The position numbers and the translations under genes are program-made. A DNA stretch of 21,425 bases from Sphaeroforma arctica JP610 (Eukaryota; Opisthokonta; Ichthyosporea; Ichthyophonida): positions 1 to 21,425 of the forward strand of contig NW_014040401.1 of assembly GCF_001186125.1 (NCBI RefSeq), written 5' to 3'. Below, one piece after another: positions 8,606 through 17,900 of this stretch (position 1 is its first letter; each line of letters starts with the position of its first letter). The notes beneath the pieces are model-generated. The model was given only the letters and a program-made list of their open reading frames with translations, made no database searches and had not been told where the DNA came from.

Positions 8606-9774
8606 TTAGTTTTCGCATATTCTGAGTACGTGACTATTAACCGTCATGAATCCACCCTTGAAGTAGTACTCTTGCAGATACGTGATGTGCCTCAGAACAT
8701 CCGCCTTTGCTGTGGGCATTTGTCCATTACCAGCGGCTATGGCCTCGTCCCTCGATACTAATTTCGTCTTGTATCGACCATCCACAACAGCTTTGTACGC
8801 ATCCTCCCTCCAAGCCGGACTGTAACAATAGTACATACCCTGGTTGAAAAAGAAGTACGATGTGCTTTCAAGTTTATGAAAATCATCGAAGGAGTACATC
8901 TCTGGGGCAAGATCCTTTGGTACATATGCTGAGGCTCGTGCCAACCATGCCTCTTCATAACACATAGAGTTGTATAATTTGATAGAGGGATTAATAGCTC
9001 TGGCCAAACTCGACAAATTGTCGCTCCACTGCTTTGGACAGTCCTTGTTAGTTAGCGCACACCATTCTTTGTATGACCCTATTCTGTTTCTAATCGCACC
9101 CAATAAGTCAGCAGTCATAGTCTCTACACACTCGAAATTCCGTTCCTGGGTTTGCGCGAGTAGCCTTCTCACACTTTCCGGTGGTGTTTTAGGTAACTTG
9201 CATGAAATTGAACTCGCCCGCATAGACCAGCAACGCATCACAAACTCCTCGACTGACATCTTCCGCTTCGTACGCAGAGGGGCTCTGATTTCCTGAACGA
9301 GCGTGAGAATCCGGTGCTGTCGCTGAAAGCGTGACCACATTCTCGTGACCAACCTACCAATGAACCGACATGCTTTATTAGTTGCACTTGGGAGACCCAG
9401 CTCATCAATCTTATCTTTCACCCATCGCCTGCCAACGATACCGACTGGTTCGGTGCAATCCATAGCTTTCAGTATAGCACCTGCCGTGGCACGTACGGCA
9501 TCTTTTGCCAGCACCTTGGTCTCGTAGGCTGCCATTGCCTCCACTTCATAGTATACGGGAGGACGCCGTGCATGTACCCACATATTAGGCATTCCTTGCA
9601 TGACCTCATTCGCCGCTCTGCTCTCCCTTGCATTTTCGGCCAAGACTAACAATACGCCCAGTGCGTGGTTGGGGGTATTGCCTTGGTATTCTTCACCATT
9701 GTTCAAGCCAGCTAAAACCTCGGAACCTTGGCGCAAAGCGACCGCTTTGGTGACCACGTCCGATTCCGATCGAT
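8606..9774 (-). CDS. Exon 2 of unknown gene
   Basis: Starts after TTGATTTTCAG, ends at TAA (8606-8608), and encodes 388 complete codons. An uninterrupted frame of this length is far beyond the other non-homologous ORFs in the window, which is the main evidence that it is coding. Confidence 0.85.
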
Positions 9775-10135
9775 CTGAAAATCAAGAAATGTGTACATAT
9801 GAGCACAAATTTCTCGCTGAGATAATCTAATTAATCAATTATGCGCCTCAGAAATATACACTCAGGATAATATAGTAACATCTAACAGCATTATCAAGAG
9901 AGCATATCAATTTGAACCAATATTATTTTCCCGAAATACCTGAAAATGAAGGGGTACTGAGTCCTAGTATATGACCTCCAGCACCCATTGACGGCTGTAC
10001 CCAATTCCAAAGATCTGTGCCAGTCTTGTTAGGCTGCACTTGTAAGGAATCAGAAGTGGGTGTGATATTTGTTGACTGTAGGAGCGCACTTACTGCGCCG
10101 CAATAGCTCTGTTTGTAAACTTTCTTAGGCCCCAT
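8606..10135 (-). CDS. Two-exon gene, protein of unknown function, about 454 aa
   Basis: Exon 1 is 9940-10135, exon 2 is 8606-9774, and the 165-bp intron is GT-AG. Exon 1 ends one base into a codon and exon 2 starts with the other two, giving an unbroken frame of 454 codons. ATG at 10133-10135 is the first in frame after a TAA at 10166-10168. I do not recognise the family. Visible traits: an N-terminal segment rich in S, T and N; a basic middle (GRRWVKDKIDELG, MWSRFQRQHRILTLVQEIR, LRTKRKMSVEEF); a likely helical part; and an aromatic C-terminal part (TSYFFFNQGMYYCYSPAW, LQEYYFKGGF). No signal peptide or membrane span is evident, cysteines are scattered, and no catalytic motif stands out. It is convergent with the lectin gene. 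It could be lineage-specific or an old transposon-derived gene, but no transposase motif or terminal repeat was seen. Confidence 0.75.
9940..10135 (-). CDS. Exon 1 of unknown gene
   Basis: 65 codons plus one base, from ATG to TTTTCAG before the donor GTATTT. It begins MGPKKVYKQSYCGAV and is mostly polar, with a glycine-rich end (GAGGHILGLSTPSFS). An acceptor-like AAAAGCAG lies 17 bp before the ATG, so a further upstream exon is not excluded. Confidence 0.65.
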
Positions 10136-10182
10136 GCCGGTAGTGGACTGCTTTTCTTTTCTTGCTTAACCGTATGTGTGTG

Positions 10183-10437
10183 CTACACGTGTGTGTTTGA
10201 CACAATATCATCAGAATGTACAATCCTTTTGTACTTATTTTGTTTGTTTGACTCCATCAGACACGCAATGAATACTGGTGGCCCGAAGCCATCAGTATGG
10301 GTATAAAAATCAGGTATGTAAAATAAAACGTACGCATTTTGGATTTTCGACGTACGCAAAAATACTGAAGTATCTAAAAGTCCGACGTGATTTTGCTGAA
10401 AGGTCTCGTCGTCCGTAGGTTTGGGGCTTTGGGCCAT
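10183..10437 (-). CDS. Uncertain 84-codon ORF with upstream TATA-like box
   Basis: ATG at 10435-10437, stop TAG at 10183-10185. It begins MAQSPKPTDDETFQQN. The segment LDTSVFLRTSKIQNAYVLFY recalls the D-D-S-V...AYVLFY end of ubiquitin-specific proteases, but the catalytic histidine region is absent and the match is short. It could be a small gene, an upstream exon of the unknown gene at 8606-10135, a decayed protease fragment, or chance. Confidence 0.25.
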   Translation of the reverse strand: MAQSPKPTDDETFQQNHVGLLDTSVFLRTSKIQNAYVLFYIPDFYTHTDGFGPPVFIACLMESNKQNKYKRIVHSDDIVSNTHV

Positions 10438-10485
10438 ACAGGCTACAGAGCGAACGCGCGAGTCGAACAGTATTTAAATTTTTTT

Positions 10486-10491
10486 TTTATA
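10486..10491 (-). promoter_or_regulatory. TATA-like box
   Basis: TATAAA on the minus strand, 49 bp upstream of the ATG of the 84-codon ORF. It lies within an A-run and could be coincidental. Confidence 0.25.
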
Positions 10492-11077
10492 ACAGCGTCT
10501 CCCACTGGCCCGCAGAGTTGTTTTATTTCTATACAAAATATAGAGAAGACTTGTCAGTTGTCACAAAAAAAGAAGAAAAAAAGTGAGTGTTTTTGTTTTG
10601 TTTTTCTAATCCAATCAAATTCCGTACTCATAGATCGCACTGATATGAATGTATAATTTTTATTTTATATATTTCGTAGTAAAAAACAAAAAGCTAAATA
10701 CAAAACAAAAAAAAACAAAACTGAGATCCGTGACGGCATATTTGCCGAGCAACCCTTTTCAAGGATCCGGTATATTGTTGAAAAGCTATGTAGTTCCAGT
10801 GTGATTTATATACGTATACCATTGTACCATACTACAATCAAGTTCGTTGCATTTGTTAAAAATGAGCAGTATTTACACATGCTGAGAACACACCTGATAG
10901 CATGACAATTATCTATTATCTTCTATATAGTTTTATTATACGAAAATTCCTTATTCAATATTGGAATTACAGTAACAACACTTATCATAAAAACAAAATG
11001 AGAAGTTGCAGGTATCTTTCAACCTGTTTCACGACATGCCATGTGACGGAACGCTGATTAGCCCGATGTGAAATTCT

Positions 11078-11239
11078 TTAATGTGACGCGTGTACAAGAT
11101 TTTGATTCTCAACCGGAATAACTGCATCTACACAAACCGATTTGCCTTGACATTCAAACGATGGATATACATATTGTACTTCAGGTCGGATCACATATAA
11201 ATGTGAAGAATACTTAAAATGGTAATCATGTTCTGGTAC
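11078..11239 (-). CDS. Exon 3 of candidate small gene
   Basis: 53 codons and TAA after the TTAATTAG acceptor. The frame is open from the acceptor and starts VPEHDYHFKYSSHLYVIR. Two cysteines lie in FECQGKSVC. Confidence 0.45.
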   Translation of the reverse strand, partial: VPEHDYHFKYSSHLYVIRPEVQYVYPSFECQGKSVCVDAVIPVENQNLVHASH

Positions 11240-11664
11240 CTAATTAAAGGAAAGGTTTTTCATGGTTAAATTTGACCATTTTGCGAGTTACATGCTTCGC
11301 TCTTACTAGTATCCACTGAAAGGTTACTAACAGACTCCCATTCAAGGCACAGTCACGATTCGATTCTGAAAACTGGCAGTCAATCTTGTAGTCGAGCTTA
11401 TGTGCGAGTATCTCAGAGCAGAATTGAACAATCAGACAGTTTGGCATTTTTCTGCGTGTTTTGAAGCACCTCTCACAACAATGAAAGTCCAAAAGTTGTG
11501 AAAAAAAAGGACCGCAGTCTGTAACAAGTGAGATTGTGTATCAAGCGCTAGATATGACGGGTACATATTCAGATTGTTGCTCTACTCACACAGGCCGATT
11601 CTCGCCACACTTACCAAATGTACCATTGTCTTTTTATCACGACTACAGAAACCCAAAAGAACAT
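11078..11664 (-). CDS. Candidate small three-exon gene, about 124 aa, unknown function
   Basis: Exons 11615-11664, 11307-11469 and 11078-11239 join in frame through GT-AG introns of 145 and 67 bp. The last intron has a GTAAGA donor and a TTTCCTTTAATTAG acceptor and joins in phase 0. The product would start MFFWVSVVVIKRQWYI, continue with CFKTRRKMPNCLIVQFC and LVTFQWILVPEHDYHFKY, and end FECQGKSVCVDAVI...ASH with TAA at 11078-11080. The frame is also open upstream of the ATG to about 11730, so the true start may be elsewhere. I recognise no family. The model rests on phase agreement and plausible protein sequence, not on homology, and a decayed gene remains possible. It lies just downstream of RPC5 on the same strand. 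Confidence 0.4.
11307..11469 (-). CDS. Exon 2 of candidate small gene
   Basis: The acceptor used (GTGAGAG, ending at 11470) follows an eight-T tract and a pyrimidine-rich stretch and is the one that fits the phase. An acceptor farther upstream (TTACAG, ending at 11527) would add FHCCERC-type sequence but would not join exon 1 in frame. Confidence 0.4.
11615..11664 (-). CDS. Exon 1 of candidate small gene
   Basis: From an in-frame ATG to a TTTG before the consensus donor GTAAGT: 16 codons plus two bases, hydrophobic (MFFWVSVVV). The open frame extends upstream through AQFAGDVETVHEEDK, so the ATG is a conservative choice. Confidence 0.35.
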
Positions 11665-11715
11665 CTTATCCTCCTCATGTACTGTTTCAACGTCCCCTGC
11701 GAATTGTGCGATATG

Positions 11716-11765
11716 GTTGATCGTATATTCCTATGCTCTTGTTGATCGCATATTCCTATACTCCC
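11716..11765. repeat. 25-bp tandem duplication
   Basis: GTTGATCGTATATTCCTATG plus CTCTT at 11716-11740 is repeated with a few changes at 11741-11765, about 40 bp beyond the RPC5 polyadenylation signal. Confidence 0.85.
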
Positions 11766-11801
11766 GGCAACTGCTAAACTCGTTGCTAGGGCATGTACTA
11801 A

Positions 11802-11807
11802 TTTATT
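11802..11807 (-). promoter_or_regulatory. Polyadenylation signal of RPC5 gene
   Basis: AATAAA on the minus strand, starting 34 bp after the stop codon at 11841-11843. This implies a very short 3' UTR. Confidence 0.7.
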
Positions 11808-11840
11808 AATCGAGTTATCGTACACATGTGGCACACATGT

Positions 11841-11943
11841 CTATTCCTCCTCGTCTTCATCCTCTATCTCTGCCTCAGGAATCATGAACGACCAAGCGCC
11901 TCCCGATTTCTTTGCAATTTCCTTAACCATGCGAGTGAATGTC
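11841..11943 (-). CDS. POLR3E: RPC5 last exon with acidic tail
   Basis: Behind TATTGCAG; MVKEIAKKSGGAWSFMI lines up with VLKDCCVSYGGMWYLKG, then the tail PEAEIEDEDEEE and TAG at 11841-11843. The acidic tail is longer than in the human protein. Confidence 0.92.
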
Positions 11944-14900
11944 CTGCAATATACAAATACAGACATGTGGAGTGTTCAGACTATGTGTTTTATGATTTGA
12001 AGGGGTTTAATCCTCAAGTTCATTATACCCTTCCGCCAGTATGCGCTTTGGAAAGTGTCACTCATTGACTGCAATATCTGAGCCAGTGATTGCGGGGGAC
12101 TTCTAGACTCGATCACACATGACCATCCATCATGCTATAGTATCAAAACGGTTCAATTCTGTATGGAATACGGCACACTCGAGCGGGTAGAGCCAGAGAA
12201 GTACTACTGTGACGAGGACTACTGTTAGTGCGACTATGGATATGTACACAGGCACAACAGTTACCACTAGGAGTGCGATGGTTATTGTGGCATTATATTC
12301 CATACTTATTTTTATATAATATTGTTACATTTAAAACATGTTTACGTATTAACATCTTTACAAATAGTGTAAACTATATTCAAAGTACATCGCAACGATC
12401 TAGCACTGAATGCCAAAGTGTAGTGAATCTTCAGAAGCGAACATGCACATAGTTGAACTAGGACCTGAAGAACGGACTGAAATACTAGCGAATCTGCACA
12501 GAAATAGTTGTTCAAATGTATGTACTTCTGTGCACAATTGTTGTATTCATTACAAGCAAGAGTGCTTTTGCATATACACTAAATAATGCCAGATACAAAG
12601 TCTAATGCCGAATTCACCGATTAGTGATCACAAATCACGGGCGTTACAACAAAACTTCATGCGCACATATGCACCACTCGCGTAGTACTATGCATTGGCT
12701 TTGATGGAGACAGGGGTCTAAAAAACACATACACCTCTACGGCACGGGGAAAAGGCGGCGTGGCAACAAAAGGAGTACATTCAGCCAACAGCGATACCAC
12801 GCACAGTCCGGCATATACACAGTCACGGACACCGGCGCCACAAAAGCATACATGCATGCATGCATACATGCATGCATGCATACACACATGCATGCATACA
12901 CACATGCATACATGCATGTATACATGCATGTATACACACATGTATACATGCATGCATACATACATGCACGCACAGATATAAAATTCATCCAAGAATACAG
13001 CACCATCATTCCGCTAGGGATGGTATACAGTAATATCACTCGGCCTAGAAAGAGCAGTTTGTAAGCAGAGCTAGCATGCCATGCACACACTCATGCCATC
13101 GAACTATGTGAGCAAGGCTCCGAACACCGGCGCCACACATACATACATACATGCACGAACAGATATGAATAATACGATGATACATACAAGATAACAGCAC
13201 TATCGTTCCACTTGAAATGAAAATACACCAACATCACTCACAAGTTTGTATGCATAGCTATCGCCCCATGCACACACTCATGCCATCGAGTTTTGTGAGA
13301 AGGACTCAGTCGACCACGCACATGTAGCAGGTTATGGTATGCCCCATTTTGATCCGTCATGCGGGTGGCGATAAAGTACGTATAAAACCCACAGCATTTG
13401 CACACTCAATAGCCTACACATACATATCATGCACATGATCTCTAAAAACTAGATGGATCAACCTCACTCAACGGACTGACTACAGACATACGTTGTGGCG
13501 GGTATTGCGATAGATCGTTCCGTGCATATCGCGTCCACAGTGCTCTTCTTCACCGACTCAGCCAATTGGAAACACTCCAGCAGCACATTGCGGTACTGCG
13601 TAGTAGAAGGGAGAACACGTAGTTCGTCATAGTTACTTTCTGGTATCATAGCTCAGAAATGATACAACACTCACTGAAAGTAATGGTCTGGTATCATAGC
13701 TCAGAAATGATACAACACTCACTGAGAGTAATGTTCTGGTATCATAGCTCAGAAATGATACAACACTCCTCACTGATATTCGTTGGCAGCCAATTTTCAA
13801 TATCTTGGATTGGTCATGGACAACTGAAGGTTTGATCAAGAATTGAATACAAAAGATGTGACGGGCGCGATAGCAGTGGAGGCTCTCAGGAACATCGTCC
13901 CAGATATAGCAGGCTAGTGATATAGCACAGAGGAGTTATATATATGATATCTGCGGACTAGAACTCTAATAGAGATAACGATTAACGCTAGGGGCTTGCT
14001 AGAACACTAATAAAGACACCGTTTAACGCCAAGGTGCTTGCTAGCTTCGCCCCCTCAAGTCCCAGGAACGAACAACGAAGGAAATAATCCGCTGCAGGCA
14101 TTGGTGACACTCATGTGCACAAACTGCCCCCATCACACGAACTAGTACACAGAACCCATGCATGGCAGTGGATAAAGAACGTCCAAGCAGATACAGACCA
14201 AGTGCCCTGACCCAAGTGCCCTGCTACTACCTACACACAGAGTGGGTACGACACGCCCCATAAAATACAGGCCAGCAGCAGCACCACGCACACCTGTACA
14301 TGGAGTGATTGAAAAACCTCTCTTTGTATTTAGACAAACTACCCTTACTCTTTCATACACATGCTCATAGAACGGTCCGGCCTTAGCAGGATACACAGAC
14401 AAGTCCCGCCACGCCTCCACCGTATGGTAAGCAAGCACACTACACCTTCCCTAGTGGGGGTTACACTTAGCACCCAAGCCCACATACCCCACAAGACAGT
14501 AGATCAAGCTCTAACCCCGATTGCACATACCACAACAGCTACAGCATGCGACATAAGAACACAGCGCTGTCCATGTGACTATATATAGCTGTAAGCCCAA
14601 ACACATACAAAATATAACCCACCTCATCTTTCGCAGGATCCCCAACACTCTTGGCCACATAGACAGTCTTGTTACCCGCATCCTCGTCCAGACCGTCCCA
14701 CCACTCGAGCGTCACGCTCAGACCCCCCGCCTTTAGCGCCAAAAACACAGCCTTTCCATCGGCCTTGAACTCCTTTTTGGTTGCACTGGCACAGAGAGCC
14801 TTGACGGCTGCGTAGGATAGCACCCCGTGTTCGACCAGCAACGCCTCGATATGCGCAATGAGGGCAGCCCTATGTGTTTTGACTGTGATAGAACGAAGAA

Positions 14901-17900
14901 CGAGACAAAGTATATGTGTACAGTGTGATGATTGTCTTTTGACTGTAATAGAGGGAAGAAGGAAGTAGACGAATATATTTAAATACGCACACACACACAT
15001 ATATATATATATACATATACATATATATAAATATATAAATATATATACACACATATATATAATAGATGTAATAGATTTCCGCTAAAACCTCAAAACCCCT
15101 CCATTCGATCAGTCAACCATACCGGCCGCAGATTTGGCAAACTATATACACATTCAAGTACATACATAGCTACATACATAGCCAACTAAAAAGCTCCCCA
15201 TATGCTTACAACCAGATCATCCATCTCTAATATACAAAGCCAGCTGATAGTCAGGTGGTCACATACACTTTAACTCTTCCGCCTGGTGTTTCTCCAATCG
15301 CTCGGCCTCTGTTACTGCTGCTGGTTTAGCAAACTCCTTGTGGGCCTTCTCAGGAGTGGCTGTCTTGGGATGCCTTGCAGCGGTGGCCTCTTTCTTGATA
15401 GCAGGCTCCCGTTTTGGCTTGGTAGGCGCTGTGGGCGGGGAAGGGTGAAATAAATATAAATATATATACATATACATATACAAGACAGTACTCAGCGCCA
15501 ATCAGCGCGAAGGATTAGTTTGGTGGTATGTAGTGGTAACGGCTTATGTGTTAGCAATTCTCCCCCGCTCCTAGAGCCAAGGCAATCGGTGTGCGCACGA
15601 GGGTACCTGCGGTACACGTTTAGAAGACACAAACAACCGCACTTCGTAGTGCAACCACGGACACACCCGGAGATGCAACTACACTGAGACAACCCGTTGT
15701 CTTTGTAAACTAACATCTACCTACCATGCATGTTTCACTAATATACACATCCAATCCGCACTGCATACACACACACAGCCACACATACAAGCGTCTACAT
15801 GTACAAGCGTCTACATGCCACACGCCAACCAAGCTCAGCGACTTACTCGTTTGCCTGCCGCTCTCCTTCTTCACCACCACATCACTGCCAGCCTTGCCCA
15901 GCGTTGCTTCGATGAGCGCGTTCTGCTCTCGCACTATATCCGGGTGTGCATCGATGAAGGTTTGGTCAGTGGCACGTTTCAGCGTCCACCCCTTGGATAT
16001 CACATGCCGCCCCGGCCCTTTGAATACCTGTACACAACACACAAGTGGATAAACAGGCATAGGGTTAGTGTGCAGAGATTCAGACTCAGACTCAGACTTA
16101 GACTCACACCCACACACTCAGACTCACACACTCACGTCGCTGCGTTTCACATCCTCGACTACGACAGAAGATACCAAAGTATGTACTCAGAAAGCTGATG
16201 TGCCGGTGTCGATGGTATAGGGCTCCGGATTGATCTGAATCCACAATGATTGGAACAAAAAGCCCACCATAACAGACTATGCGCGATATCTCGATACACT
16301 CTCGGACGAAGTCTCTGGCAAACACACTCCCCCCACCCGTATGGCCCGCACTCACAACGGCACGTGCCACTAGCACATAACTAAGATGTTACCTGAATCG
16401 TACCCGTACCAACACACACAAAACCACTACCACAGGCACGTCGTATCTACCCTGACACGCGTGTCACTGACTCCTGCCCATACCTCACGGAAGTCCCTGA
16501 CATCCACATCCTCTACTACACCAACCCTCATGTCCTTCACTCGGATGTACACCTGCGCGTTGTGCTCCGGTCGGTGTAACCGACCCATAGGCTTGCTGGG
16601 CATGTCTCCGGCACTATCACGGTAGTGTGTGCCGATGAAGGGCGGGTAGAAGTCGTGCGCCAGCACCTCTGGGTTGTATGCGAATGGATCTTCGACGACC
16701 TCGTGGGCTTTGATGTTATCCATTGTGTGTATACTGCAGAGCGGCGAAAGGGTAATTGAGGGTCCAGGGTTTAGAGTTTAGGGTTTGATCAGAGTGATCG
16801 GTGGTCAAGGTTCTATAGCGACCACGCGTGCATTTTGTGCCTTGACGGCTCATGGAATTAGAGTACTACGATGTGGGTGGGCCCGATACTTCAAGCGCTC
16901 TCAGCGAGGTCTCAGGAGAGCCGACTACCCACAGCACTGTAGTCTTCGCAACACTACTAAACATCTGGTTCACTGATGCATTCGAACACTGTAAAGAGTT
17001 CGGTCCATCCGCAGAAACGGAAGTGAAAGGGGCAGTTTTGACAGGTGCAGAGTAGGCATGTGATAATAGATATACATACATCTCCGTATTAAATATAACA
17101 TGCTAACAGACCGACAAAAAACCCTACTGTGTACAATAATACATGTATATGCGATGCCCCATTCATTCATACACAAAAGCTTGTTCATTTCCAAACAGAT
17201 CATGCTTAAGCTAGAACGCCCGCCCGACTAACTCCGTACCTGTGGATAAACATGTCTCGGATGGTCCGCAGTTTGTCCCCGCTGCACCCGGTTATCTGCG
17301 ATTTCGCGTTTTTGGGGTACACGAGCTCGCTCTTGACCACCCAGTTACCATGCACTAGCCATGCGTGCCGTGAGAGCTCACTCATGATAATCTCGTCGGT
17401 AATGGATGTGACAAAGTACAGCATGGACTTGATCTGCGCAAACGGCGCTACCTGCGTGTTGGGTGGGCGAGGTAAAGAGGTCTGTCTTAGTATCGAGGGT
17501 GGAGTACTCAGCCTATGTATTGAACCGTGTGTACAGTCTGAACTAGATGCGAGTAGGTTAAAACCCCTATAAATGAATGTCATGGCATCCTTGGCTGTTC
17601 TTCTGTTTAAAAGTATCTAATATCTAGTAAGTTTTGTTTACAATGGCACGACATCCTTGTCTGATTCCCATAAGCTAACACCGGTGCGACTCGTATGTCG
17701 TATGCATTCTTGTAGTGGACAGTGTAAACATGTGTGATAGATTGAAGTATATACCGATACGCAGCGCACATTTGTGCCATACAACCAAATAGATACTTCA
17801 AAAAGAAACACCAATCAATACTACTTGCACACTATCACTAAAGCGTACACAAAAACGAAATGAATTTAAAGATCAACCCATTAAATAAGTACGCACAAAG

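Larger units (their letters stand above)
10136..11077. other. AT-rich spacer with homopolymer tracts
   Basis: Contains A/T runs at about 10477-10490, 10565-10582 and 10680-10720 and one 84-codon minus-strand ORF described separately. About 10660-11077 shows no open frame or repeat that I can support. Confidence 0.5.

Noticed and set aside
8040-10740. Possible mobile element containing the unknown gene
   Set aside because: A/T-rich tracts flank the gene, but I found no convincing terminal inverted repeats, target-site duplication or transposase motif.
12657-13090. Long ORFs rich in C, M, H and Y on both strands
   Set aside because: Translations of the CATG/CATA microsatellite, which is open in several frames.
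14539-15054. 171-codon minus-strand ORF read as one exon
   Set aside because: Only 14623-14882 (or up to 14942) is RPC5 coding; the upstream part translates the CA/TA microsatellite and the downstream part runs past a good donor.
16785-17055. Plus-strand ORFs of about 65 codons in the RPC5 intron
   Set aside because: Short, overlapping in two frames, and without splice or promoter context; the intron between exons 17240 and 16733 is well defined.
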